DNA from: Stigmatella aurantiaca | GTDB taxonomy: Bacteria > Myxococcota > Myxococcia > Myxococcales > Myxococcaceae | Reading direction: 5' to 3' | Assembly: GCF_900109545.1 (NCBI RefSeq) | Contig: NZ_FOAP01000007.1 | Span: 124,001-188,000, forward strand | Length of the DNA: 64,000 nt | Shown here: positions 27,605-35,063 of the stretch, piece after piece | Layout: every line of letters begins with the position of its first letter | How positions within the stretch are numbered: position 1 is the stretch's first letter | The notes under the pieces: model-generated | The model's database searches: none | What the model was told of the DNA's origin: nothing | What the model saw: the letters and a program-made list of their open reading frames with translations, nothing else | Made by a program: the position numbers and the translations under genes

Positions 27605-28702
27605 TCACCACCGCAGGCGGGAGCCGATGCCGAGGGTGAGGACGTTCGGGTCGGGGTGAGCGGGCTCGCCTTCGAGGTTCACGTGGTACCGCACGTCGAG
27701 GGCCAGCGGCGGCAGGTCCTTCCAGAAGGGCAGTTCCATCTCTCCGCCCACCGAGGCGCCCGCGTGGCCCGACTGGTTGTTGTAGAAGGCCAGCCCCGCC
27801 AGGAAGGAGACCCGGGTGGGGCCGAACTCCGTGCCCAGGCGCAGCAGACCTCCCAGTTGGAAGAGGGAGCGGCTCACCCGAGAGGTCTGCCCATTGGACA
27901 CCTCGGTGCGTGAGCCGATGGTGCTGTACCAGGCAGCCTCGGGGCCGAGCGCCGCATGGGAGCCGAGCAACGCCAGCAGGTGGAGCCGCCCTCCCCAGCC
28001 CTGGTTGGACTGAGCACTCCCCCGCTCTTGCGCCAGGCCCAGCGCTGCGCCCACTTCTCCCACGAAGTGCTGGCGGGAGACCTCGGGCTCACGAGGCGCC
28101 GGCCTGGGTCCTTCCCCCAGCAGGAGCGGCAGCGCTCCCGGGTCCCCCTTCTCATAGAGCGTGGACCAGTGGGGTACCAGCAGCCCGATCAACGCGCCGG
28201 CGCCCGCGCCGAGCAGCCCCCCGAGCAGCGACCCGATGCTCGCGCAGCCCCCCACGGAGGTCTCTCCGCTCTCCTCGGCCTCGCTGCAGAGGACCGCCAG
28301 GAAGATTCCTCCCGCCAATCCCCCCACCCCGAAGCCCACCACCGCGCCCTCCTCGGCTGACCGCTTCCTCACCTCCAACCGCTGCACGTCCCCGAGCAGG
28401 AGATTCAGGGCGGGCTCGGAGCCGGTCCGCAACCAGAGCGAGTCCGGCAGCAGGCGGACGACTTCGCCGGCGTGGCGCTGCCCCCCGTCCAGGCCGATGC
28501 GCACCTGCATCCCCGGCTTGAGAGCAATGGGCGAGCCTGACGGAGCGGCCGGAGGAAGGACGTCCGTGCTGGGAGCCCGCACCAACGGAGGCGCGGAGCC
28601 CGTGGGAGACATTTGGCTTTGGACGGGTGCCTCAGGCGGGTGCGCCTCCTGTCCCCAGGAGGTGTGAAGCGGCAAGAGGCACAAGAGCCAGAAGAAGCGC
28701 AT
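27605..28702 (-). CDS. secreted hypothetical protein with glycine-zipper segment
   Basis: Not assigned to a family. A signal peptide MRFFWLLCLLPLHTSWGQ is clear. A Pro/Ser-rich spacer (about 20-60) is followed by a small beta-looking domain (MQVRIGLDGGQRHAGEVVRL). Glycine-rich hydrophobic segments come next (GFGVGGLAGGIFLAVL and IGSLLGGLLGAGAGALIGLLV, about 125-175). The C-terminal 130 residues alternate like an outer-membrane barrel, ending in LTLGIGSRLRW with a terminal aromatic residue. An outer-membrane location is inferred. 365 aa. Confidence 0.65.
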   Translation of the reverse strand: MRFFWLLCLLPLHTSWGQEAHPPEAPVQSQMSPTGSAPPLVRAPSTDVLPPAAPSGSPIALKPGMQVRIGLDGGQRHAGEVVRLLPDSLWLRTGSEPALNLLLGDVQRLEVRKRSAEEGAVVGFGVGGLAGGIFLAVLCSEAEESGETSVGGCASIGSLLGGLLGAGAGALIGLLVPHWSTLYEKGDPGALPLLLGEGPRPAPREPEVSRQHFVGEVGAALGLAQERGSAQSNQGWGGRLHLLALLGSHAALGPEAAWYSTIGSRTEVSNGQTSRVSRSLFQLGGLLRLGTEFGPTRVSFLAGLAFYNNQSGHAGASVGGEMELPFWKDLPPLALDVRYHVNLEGEPAHPDPNVLTLGIGSRLRW

Positions 28703-28795
28703 GGGTCTCCTTTACTCGGAGTCCCCTGCCGGGCTGAAGTTCCGCCGTGAAATCGGCCTCGCACGGTGGCACGCGCTTCTCCGTGCCGGTGGCCG

Positions 28796-29098
28796 TCAGT
28801 GGGTGGATGCTGACGCGGATGCCGAAGGCAACACCTGGTGCAGTTCCGCGACGGAAACGGAGAGCACCACGGCGTCTCCCACGGATTGAACGGCTTGGAG
28901 CGGGATTTCAATCGTCCCGGCATGGAAGAGCGTTCGCGACGCGCCAAGCTGCTCAGCGGCGCCTCTGCGCAATTTCACCTGAAACGCTTCGACGTGCCAC
29001 GTCTGGCTATCAATGAAAAGGACAGACACTTCTCCGAGTGCCTGTCCATCGGCTGTGACGACCACCAGCCCCACGAGACTCTTGTCGGAAAGGCGCAT
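28796..29098 (-). CDS. PRC-barrel-like small protein
   Basis: A 100-residue protein with the look of a PRC-barrel domain: LSDKSLVGLVVVTADGQALGEVSVLFID near the start, then a second half-barrel (IEIPLQAVQSVGDAVVLSV). Such domains bind RNA-processing or photosynthetic partners; no partner is evident here. I chose the ATG at 29098 (MRLSDKSL) with AAGGAG 9 bases upstream over an in-frame start 26 codons before. Divergent from the YihY-family gene. Confidence 0.65.
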   Translation of the reverse strand: MRLSDKSLVGLVVVTADGQALGEVSVLFIDSQTWHVEAFQVKLRRGAAEQLGASRTLFHAGTIEIPLQAVQSVGDAVVLSVSVAELHQVLPSASASASTH

Positions 29099-29271
29099 CC
29101 TCGTCTCCTTCTCTCTCAAGAGGGTGGAGACAGCACCCACCTGATGCACTGAGAAAGCATGGAGGCGCTGACCCACCCGATGGGAGAGCCGCTCTCAAGC
29201 GCTCGCTTGGGGCATGACACGGAGCAGGCGGCTCTGCCTGGGCGGCACTACCTTTCCGTCAGGAGAGGACC

Positions 29272-30147
29272 ATGGACGGTGTGCCCCAAAGCGTTGTGAG
29301 CAGGGAAGCGTCCGGTCCAGGCAGCGCCACAACCGGGAAGAACCTCCTGGGGGACTTAAGACAGGAGTGGAAGCGGAACAAGCTGAGTGACGCCGCGGCA
29401 GCCCTCACCTTCTACGGCGTCCTCTCGTTCTTCCCCTTCCTGCTCCTCCTCGTCGCCCTGGCAGGCCTCGTCATCCCACCTGCTCAGGTGCAGGCGCTCA
29501 TCGGGGAGCTTGGCCGGGAGGTCCCCGCCGCTTTCCGTCAGCTCCCCTCGGAACAGCTCGCGAAGCTCACCGCTGGGCCTAGCATCGGGTTGCTCACCTT
29601 CAGCGCGCTGGCCGCGGTGTGGTCAGCGGCCGCTGGGGTGGCGAGTCTCATCACGGCCCTCAACACCGCCTACGGCGTGAAGGAGAGCCGTCCGCGATGG
29701 AAGGTGTATGGGATTGCCCTCTGGATGATGCTGGCGGGCGCCCTCTTGGCGCTGCTCGCCGGGCTTGTTGCCGTGGCGGCCCCTGCCCTTGCCACCCGGC
29801 TCGGCCAGCCCTGGGTGGCACTCGTGGGCTGGCTGAGGCTGCCCCTGGCGGCGATGCTGATGATGCTCCTCTGGACGGCCCTCTACTCCGTGCTCCCGGA
29901 CGTCAGACACAAGTTCAAGTTCATCACGCCCGGCTCCGTGGTAGGAGTGCTCGTCTGGCTCGCCGCTTCGCTGGGCTTCTCTTTCTACGTCTCCCACTTC
30001 AGCACTTTTGGCATCACCTACGGCGCCCTGGGCGGCATCATCGTCCTGCTGCTGTGGATGTGGATCTCCGCGCTCGCCCTGATGCTGGGCGCCGAGCTCA
30101 ACGCCGTCCTGGCTCGCCGCTCCCATGCATCAGGACGGCTTGCCTGA
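29272..30147 (+). CDS. YihY/virulence factor BrkB family membrane protein
   Basis: A 291-residue inner-membrane protein with six predicted helices. Family-like features include DAAAALTFYGVLSFFPFLLLLVAL (41-64, read in parts), ALNTAYGVKESRPRWK near 128, LYSVLPDVRHKFKFITPG and FGITYGALGGIIVLLLWMW near the end. The old RNase BN annotation of this family is wrong; the function is still unclear. AGGAGAGGACC precedes the ATG at 29272. Confidence 0.88.
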   Translation: MDGVPQSVVSREASGPGSATTGKNLLGDLRQEWKRNKLSDAAAALTFYGVLSFFPFLLLLVALAGLVIPPAQVQALIGELGREVPAAFRQLPSEQLAKLTAGPSIGLLTFSALAAVWSAAAGVASLITALNTAYGVKESRPRWKVYGIALWMMLAGALLALLAGLVAVAAPALATRLGQPWVALVGWLRLPLAAMLMMLLWTALYSVLPDVRHKFKFITPGSVVGVLVWLAASLGFSFYVSHFSTFGITYGALGGIIVLLLWMWISALALMLGAELNAVLARRSHASGRLA

Positions 30148-30241
30148 AGAGGGACCGATTCCAATCCACCCAGGAACCACGATTGTGCATTCACTAAACG
30201 TCATTAAGTTTTGACGCGCTGGTCCATGAAAGGCGTTTTCC

Positions 30242-30661
30242 ATGTCGAAGCAAGAGACCCAACCGCAGATTGCTCCCAGTGCCATTCGCGTGGAGACCGC
30301 CAGCACGGTCCAGGGACGCGCAGCGACCACCATTTCCGTGGAAGTGGACGAGCCCCGGCTCGGGCAACAAGAGGCCAGCAACAACCGGGCGGATCGCGCG
30401 ATTGCCATGGTTCCACGAACCCATGAAGGCAAGCAGGAGTGGAGAGAGGAGGAACTCATTCACTCCGGCCGCCGCATCACGGAGGACGACCGGGTCGTGA
30501 AGACGTTCAATGCGACGGTGTCAGGCCCTGTCACGGCCCACGAGGCCGGGGTCTCGGTGAAGGTGGAAACCCCGGCGGGAACCGTGTGGGCCAACGAGCA
30601 GAATGCGCCCCTGGCCACACGCGAAGCGGACAAGGCGCTCCCCGTGAGGCCGAAGCGCTGA
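30242..30661 (+). CDS. hypothetical hydrophilic protein
   Basis: A 139-residue soluble protein with no signal, helix or motif I recognise. Thr, Val and Glu are abundant (VETASTVQGRAATTISVEVD), suggesting beta structure, and the C-terminus is basic (PVRPKR). AAGG lies 9 bases before the ATG. The gene sits between YihY and a convergent histidine kinase, 9 bases from the kinase stop. Confidence 0.55.
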   Translation: MSKQETQPQIAPSAIRVETASTVQGRAATTISVEVDEPRLGQQEASNNRADRAIAMVPRTHEGKQEWREEELIHSGRRITEDDRVVKTFNATVSGPVTAHEAGVSVKVETPAGTVWANEQNAPLATREADKALPVRPKR

Positions 30662-30670
30662 CGCCCGCAC

Positions 30671-31768
30671 TCAGGTAGGCACGGAATGCGCTCTGGGCAG
30701 GCAGACGCTGAAGCGGCTCCCCTTGCCCAGCTCGCTCTCGGCGAGGAGCGTCCCGCCCAGAAAAGACACGATGGTTTTCACCACGGCCAGACCCACTCCC
30801 CGCCCCGGGGAAAAGTGCTCACTGCGCCTGTACATGTCGAAGATGGCAGGCAGCAAATCCGGTGCAATGCCCCGCCCGGTATCCTCGACCGTGATGCGCA
30901 CGCCGCTGCCCGTCTCGCTGGCCCGGACCCACACCGTCCCCACGGGAGTGTACTTGAGTGCATTATCAACGAGGTTTTGCAGCACCTGTCCCAGCAAGAG
31001 GCGGTCGGTCCTGAGCAAAATCCCGCCGGGAATCTCCTCCTGCAAGCGAATCCCCTTCTCGTCCGCGCGAGGCTGCAGGATGGCCAGAACGTCCTCGGTC
31101 ACCAGAGAGAGGTTCACCTCCTCCGCCTGATACTGAAGATTGCCAGCAAGCGCCGCTTCGGTGGCCAACTGCCCTTCGATGAGCAGCAGCAACCGGCGCG
31201 AGGCACGCTCGATGCGATCCAGGTTCTTGGGTCCCCCCTTGGAGAAGGACTCATCCCTCCGGATGAGTTCGACGCTGGCCAGGATCGTGCTCAGGGGGGA
31301 ACGGAAGTCGTGGACGAGCCGGGCCAGGAAGTCCGACTGCCGGTCCCGGAGCTGCTCCTCCCGGCGCCGAATGTAATGTTCCACCCCTGCCCGGTGCGCT
31401 TGATCAATGGCCCCGTGCAAGGTGCTCGCGGCCGCGTTGTTCAGGACGATGCCGGCCGAGTCCAGGACTCCCAGGAACGCATCCCGGAGCGAGTTGTACT
31501 CTTCTCCTAGCTCGATCAAGCCGTACCCCAGCTTGAGGCGGCTTTCGCCATGCTCTTCAGCGATCTCTCTCGGAATGTCCACGGCGCCATGCCACACCTG
31601 AGCCCGGCCCAGCGCGTTGATGATCTGGTCCACCAAGCCAGGCATGTTGTTCAGGATCGATAGGCGGGAGAGCGACCGCGCAACCGGGCGCTTGCTGACC
31701 CTCTGGAACCACTCCTCGATGATGGCGTCTCGCTGTCGAAGACACTCTGCTGTGACGGAGGGATCCAT
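30671..31768 (-). CDS. cytoplasmic histidine kinase with RsbRD-like sensor
   Basis: A 365-residue soluble kinase. Residues 1-135 form a helical domain resembling the N-terminal region of RsbRD/RsbT co-antagonists (DAIIEEWFQRVSKRPVARSL; YGLIELGEEYNSLRDAFL). The phospho-acceptor helix has FLARLVHDFRSPLSTILAS near 147-165, followed by the N box LVDNALKYTPVGT, VEDTGRGIAPDLL and GRGVGLAVVKTIVSFLGG. No membrane segment, so it senses an internal or protein signal. No response regulator is adjacent. Confidence 0.85.
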   Translation of the reverse strand: MDPSVTAECLRQRDAIIEEWFQRVSKRPVARSLSRLSILNNMPGLVDQIINALGRAQVWHGAVDIPREIAEEHGESRLKLGYGLIELGEEYNSLRDAFLGVLDSAGIVLNNAAASTLHGAIDQAHRAGVEHYIRRREEQLRDRQSDFLARLVHDFRSPLSTILASVELIRRDESFSKGGPKNLDRIERASRRLLLLIEGQLATEAALAGNLQYQAEEVNLSLVTEDVLAILQPRADEKGIRLQEEIPGGILLRTDRLLLGQVLQNLVDNALKYTPVGTVWVRASETGSGVRITVEDTGRGIAPDLLPAIFDMYRRSEHFSPGRGVGLAVVKTIVSFLGGTLLAESELGKGSRFSVCLPRAHSVPT

Positions 31769-32007
31769 GGGCGCTCTGGACTAAAGTAATCATCCCGCGG
31801 AAAAGAAGGGGCGTCCGAGCAAGTTGAGGAGGCGGCCGGGCGGCCCGGCAGGCAGGGGCTCCACGGACCGTGAGTGACAATTTGACACGCGAACCGGGGT
31901 GGCTTCCGGACATCCCAGGCGTCTTCCCTCGTGGGCGAGCCGCTTCGCTCCCTTGGCCCCATCCTTGCTCTGAACGAAGGCTTTCTTCACCTCCCGGAAG
32001 CCCCACA

Positions 32008-32559
32008 ATGGCCGCCTTCTCCCGTCTTTCCCCGTGCTCCCTTTACCGATTCGGCATGATTGCTTTCTTTGTGTTACCCGTCGGGTACGCATTTCACGTG
32101 CTCTCGGAACCAAGGATCCAAAGCTCCCTTCAGGATGCGCACGTCTCCATCAGGAAGCCCTCGGCCTTGGAACCGGCCCTCGAGGAGGAGTGTTTATCCC
32201 CCTCCGGGTCTTCCCCGCTCACTGTTAGCCAAACAGGCCCCTTCCGCTATGAGCTTGACCTCAAAGGCATGGACATACGCGACGCAGCCTGCGGGCAGAG
32301 AGGGTACCAGAGCGTCCCCGCATTGAAGGATGGCCAGGTCATCGGACTCAAACTTCTCTCCATCCGTCCAGACTCCGTTTTGCTTCAACTTGGCCTGCGC
32401 GACCAGGATGTCATCAGGTGCATCAACAGCATTCCCATGGACAGCCCAGAGGGCGCGCTTGAGGTCTATGTCCAAGTCAGGGGCACAACCTCCCGCTTCG
32501 AAGTTGAGCTGGATCGCGGCGGGAAGATGTTGCGCCACACCTACTTCCTCAAGAAGTGA
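32008..32559 (+). CDS. single-pass PDZ-domain protein, GspC-like
   Basis: A 183-residue protein with an N-terminal membrane anchor (YRFGMIAFFVLPVGYAFHVL) and a C-terminal PDZ-like domain (GLKLLSIRPDSVLLQLGLRDQDVIRCINSIPMDS, read in parts). Such PDZ tails occur in GspC of type II secretion and in related proteins. No gsp operon is near, so a secretion role is unproven. I chose the ATG at 32008 (GGAAG 8 bases upstream) over an earlier in-frame start at 31870. Confidence 0.7.
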   Translation: MAAFSRLSPCSLYRFGMIAFFVLPVGYAFHVLSEPRIQSSLQDAHVSIRKPSALEPALEEECLSPSGSSPLTVSQTGPFRYELDLKGMDIRDAACGQRGYQSVPALKDGQVIGLKLLSIRPDSVLLQLGLRDQDVIRCINSIPMDSPEGALEVYVQVRGTTSRFEVELDRGGKMLRHTYFLKK

Positions 32560-32583
32560 GGAAGCAGCCTGTCCGGAGCAGCA

Positions 32584-33171
32584 TCACCCAGAGGCGCGCT
32601 CGGACAAGCCCATGTCATTGGCGCTCAGCAGTGGCCCACGCAGGGGCACCCATTCCCGAAAGCGCCCGGCCCAGCGGCGCGGCTCGACGAGGATGACTTC
32701 ATCTCCCCATTCGAGGGCATCGAACGCCTCGGCGGTGTGGCCCGAGACGAGAGGCCCGTAGTCCAAGTGGGAGTTCAGCCACCACAGCCGTGACTCCCTC
32801 CATGCTCCGAGACACACCCAGTGATCATTCCCTCCCTCTCCGATGCACGCCAGCGCGAAAGCACCTTCCTCCAATGCCTTTCCAAGGCGCTTGAAAAAGG
32901 CCGAGCTCGGCTCCGAAGGGCGGCGCACCCAAGGCGTGGCCCGGAAGGTGTTTTGCGCGTGGAGGAAACGCTTGATGCGCAGGTGATCCGTGCCCCAGGG
33001 AGTCACGTTGAGCCAGCTTGCAAGCACCCGCTCCGGATAATGAATGCCCCCGAGCAGCAAGCCATGCCGCACCGCAGCCGCGGCGCACGAGTATTCCTTC
33101 TCCTGCCAGGCGAAACAGGCTCGCGCCACGTTCCACTCAGACACCGCGTGCACTTGGGGCTCGCTCCACAT
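32584..33171 (-). CDS. C39-like papain-fold protein
   Basis: 195 residues with the layout of a C39-like cysteine peptidase: FAWQEKEYSCAAAAVRHGLL with the candidate nucleophile Cys29, then NDHWVCLGAW with a candidate catalytic His, and LWWLNSHLDYGP with an Asn/Asp. No signal peptide, and no GG-leader substrate nearby, so a peptidase role in bacteriocin export is not implied. No good Shine-Dalgarno precedes the ATG. Convergent with the PDZ gene (24-base gap). Confidence 0.55.
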   Translation of the reverse strand: MWSEPQVHAVSEWNVARACFAWQEKEYSCAAAAVRHGLLLGGIHYPERVLASWLNVTPWGTDHLRIKRFLHAQNTFRATPWVRRPSEPSSAFFKRLGKALEEGAFALACIGEGGNDHWVCLGAWRESRLWWLNSHLDYGPLVSGHTAEAFDALEWGDEVILVEPRRWAGRFREWVPLRGPLLSANDMGLSERASG

Positions 33172-33468
33172 TCAGGGGAGGACACATAACCCGCCCTCAC
33201 TCCCGGCTCAGCCCACCAAGCGCACATCCAAGCGCCGGTTCGCACGGATGAGGCTGTCTCTCCCTTGGTAGCGGGCCCGCTTGCTGGACAAGTAGGCTTG
33301 TTCAGTCTCCCGCCGGGTAAAAACGGGTTCTGGGCCGAGCTGCTCCTTGGTTCGGAGAGGGGGGGCAGCAGGTTCTCCGCTGTAGGAGAACGCTGAAGGC
33401 CGGAACTTCATCGTCGCAGGGGCGGCCTTTCCGTAGAACGGAGTCCTCTCCGCTCCGGAAAGCGTCTC
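33172..33468. other. intergenic region with a minor possible ORF
   Basis: A 297-base stretch upstream of the broken lipoprotein gene. A minus-strand frame at 33208-33411 (67 codons) ends RDSLIRANRRLDVRLVG, which resembles the tail of OmpA-like domains, but the rest matches nothing and it may be a gene fragment. No clear promoter. Confidence 0.25.
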
Positions 33469-33675
33469 ATGGCCACTCGTCTGGGCGTCACGCTCCTGTT
33501 CCTCGCCCTCCTCAAGGCGTGCGCCACGCCGCGTGCCGTCCGCCTCGACACGGGGCAGGGCGCTCCTTGGGAGTACAGACTGTCCTCCTCCACCAAGTCC
33601 GTGAAGGTAACCTCAGAAGCATTCGAGGAGGCGCTGGCGCAGCTGGTGTTGGGTGTGCCCCTGAGAGGGTGTTGA
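33469..33675 (+). pseudogene. truncated SitA5-like lipoprotein gene (polymorphic toxin N-terminus)
   Basis: The product starts with a lipoprotein signal (TLLFLALLKAC, lipobox LKAC) and continues with AVRLDTGQGAP and EAFEEALAQLVL, which resembles the N-terminus of myxobacterial SitA5-type lipoproteins: toxins passed between cells by TraA-dependent outer membrane exchange. These are normally several hundred residues with a C-terminal toxin domain. Here the frame stops after 68 residues, exactly inside the left inverted repeat of the element at 33662-33792. The ATG at 33469 has GGAAAG upstream. Family assignment is from memory of the motif and is moderate. Confidence 0.55.
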
Positions 33676-33792
33676 TCAGGAGCGGGTAAGCAAGCTGCTT
33701 TTCTAAGGGGCCGCCTCTACATCTTGGACTTGCCCGGTCGCTGGGTAAGCCCTGCATGCAGTGGTCGCTCGCATTGGTTCAACACCCTCTCA
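33662..33792. mobile_element. 131-bp inverted-repeat element, IS/MITE remnant
   Basis: TGAGAGGGTGTTGA (33662-33675) is perfectly inverted as TCAACACCCTCTCA (33779-33792). GAGGGTGTTGA-type ends are common for insertion sequences. The 131-bp element has no coding capacity and truncates the lipoprotein frame. No target duplication is obvious, so it may be a deleted IS. Confidence 0.6.
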
Positions 33793-34171
33793 CGGCGGGG
33801 AAGAAGAACGCGAGCGCATCGAGCGCTGCCGACAAGACCTTAACGAGTGTGTCGATGGACATCCCATGAGGCTCGCACGTAGACCTGGACATCAAGGGGC
33901 GTGGCCCCCCACGGATAGCAACGAGGCACAAGAAGTGGAGGACTACTGGGAGGACGGCATCAAAGGGGTGATGAGTCATTGGGCCGACATGGTCGGCGCT
34001 GGAGGTGACCGGCCTGGGCGCGGGCCGAGGCTGGGCCGCTCAGCAAGCGTGCGTGCGGGCCCAGGCATCCAACGGCCCACGCTGGCGGAGGCGGGCTGTC
34101 CGTCATTGGATGTAGTTTTGGATGTAGTTGGAGGTCGGCTCGGCCGAAAACGAGGGCACGTTTTCCCCTGA
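33793..34171 (+). pseudogene. open frame after the inverted-repeat element, possible toxin-gene remnant
   Basis: An uninterrupted frame runs through the right repeat to 34171. It encodes an acidic helix (RIERCRQDLNECVD) and EDYWEDGIKGVMSHWADMV, then low-complexity Arg/Gly-rich sequence. It could be the displaced C-terminal part of the lipoprotein gene, but nothing confirms this, and the latter half looks non-coding. Confidence 0.25.
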
Positions 34172-34182
34172 ACGCGAGACGT

Positions 34183-34316
34183 CCGGTACGTAAATGGTAC
34201 GTAATCAGTCGGCCGCCAGCGAACGCGGGTGAACGCCAACGTTCAGTAATCTCGGAGATTTAGCCACCATCACCCGAGGGCCAAGCGGCCCTTCAAGGGT
34301 TAGGAAACCGCTGCTC
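34183..34316 (+). repeat. left copy of composite direct repeat bounding the defence island
   Basis: Contains two GGTACGTAA-like boxes (34185-34205), CCAGCGAACGCG (34216-34227), TGAACG, and 70 bases later TTAGGAAACCGC (34300-34311) followed by GCTC. The same blocks in the same order and orientation recur at 38961-39116. On the minus strand TTAGGAAACCGC reads GCGGTTTCCTAA, like a tRNA-Arg(CCT) anticodon arm. Candidate att site with arm-type sites. Confidence 0.55.
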
Positions 34317-34355
34317 TGACTCGACTTTCGCCATTTTGGGGTGAGGGAGCGCAGG

Positions 34356-34574
34356 CTATGCGGCCTGCGCAGTGTCGCTGGAATGGGGAGAGAGAGAAGC
34401 CTGCAACTGGGTCAGCAGGTTACGAGGGTTGAGCCAGTCGGCAGGAGCCAGGGTGCGTTGAGCCAGCCGGAGAATATCGGCGAAGCTGACGGTCTGCTTG
34501 GTGCGGTACCAGGGCCGCTGCGGCAGGCCCAGCTGGGGCAGTGGCGCGGCGAGTTGCACGTACCATAGCACCAA
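34356..34574 (-). pseudogene. C-terminal transposase remnant
   Basis: A 72-codon frame reads PWYRTKQTVSFADILRLAQR, resembling the C-terminal end of DDE transposases where a PWYR-x-K-x-x-x-SFADML pattern occurs. Nothing upstream on this strand continues it, so it is a fragment. The family is not certain. It lies 100 bases before the TIR gene, on the opposite strand. Confidence 0.4.
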
Positions 34575-34672
34575 GTGGACAGCGCGGCAGTACTACAGAG
34601 TGACCGCGCGGGGAGCTAGGGTGCACCACGTGCCGCGCTGGGCATGCGGCGCACAGGGAGCACCATAGCACC

Positions 34673-35059
34673 ATGGCAAACGTCTTCATCTCGCATCGCA
34701 AGGCTGACGACACGCAATCCGAGCGGCTCGCACGTGAGCTCCAGGCCGCCGGACACAAGGTCTGGTTCGACGAGTGGGAAATCAACCTCGGTGACTCCCT
34801 GATTGAGCGGATGAACCAGGGACTTGAGGGCTCGGCCTACCTCGTCCTCTGCTACTCCTCGTCCGGCGTCGATTCTCCGTGGATGTCGCGTGAGTGGATG
34901 TCGGCGCTGGCACGGCAGCTCTCGGGCCATCAGGTCAAGGTGCTGCCCATCCTGCTCACGGGCGGCCAACCGCCCGCCATTCTCGCAGACATCAAATACG
35001 CCGACCTTACGAAGGACTGGAGTCGGGGCGTCGCGGAGCTGCTCCGCGCCATCCGGTGA
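34673..35059 (+). CDS. stand-alone TIR-domain protein, probable NADase effector
   Basis: A 128-residue protein that is nothing but a TIR domain. The first strand is ANVFISHRKADD (2-13), the BB-loop region is KVWFDEWEINLGDSLIERM (29-47), and the candidate catalytic Glu lies in SPWMSREWMSAL near residue 74, the position of the catalytic glutamate of SARM1-like TIRs. Bacterial TIRs often cleave NAD+ or make signalling cyclic ADP-riboses after phage sensing. AGGGAG is 12 bases before the ATG. The gene is 4 bases upstream of the NACHT gene, so the two act together. Confidence 0.85.
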   Translation: MANVFISHRKADDTQSERLARELQAAGHKVWFDEWEINLGDSLIERMNQGLEGSAYLVLCYSSSGVDSPWMSREWMSALARQLSGHQVKVLPILLTGGQPPAILADIKYADLTKDWSRGVAELLRAIR

Positions 35060-35063
35060 GCCC

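Noticed and set aside
30170-30240. ECF-type promoter GGAAC...CGTC before the small hypothetical gene
   Set aside because: The spacer is about 21 bases, too long for the usual 16-17.
34824-35063. Upstream extension of the NACHT frame by 80 codons
   Set aside because: It overlaps the TIR gene in another frame; the TIR-like domain starts at MKRQVFIAHA (35064).
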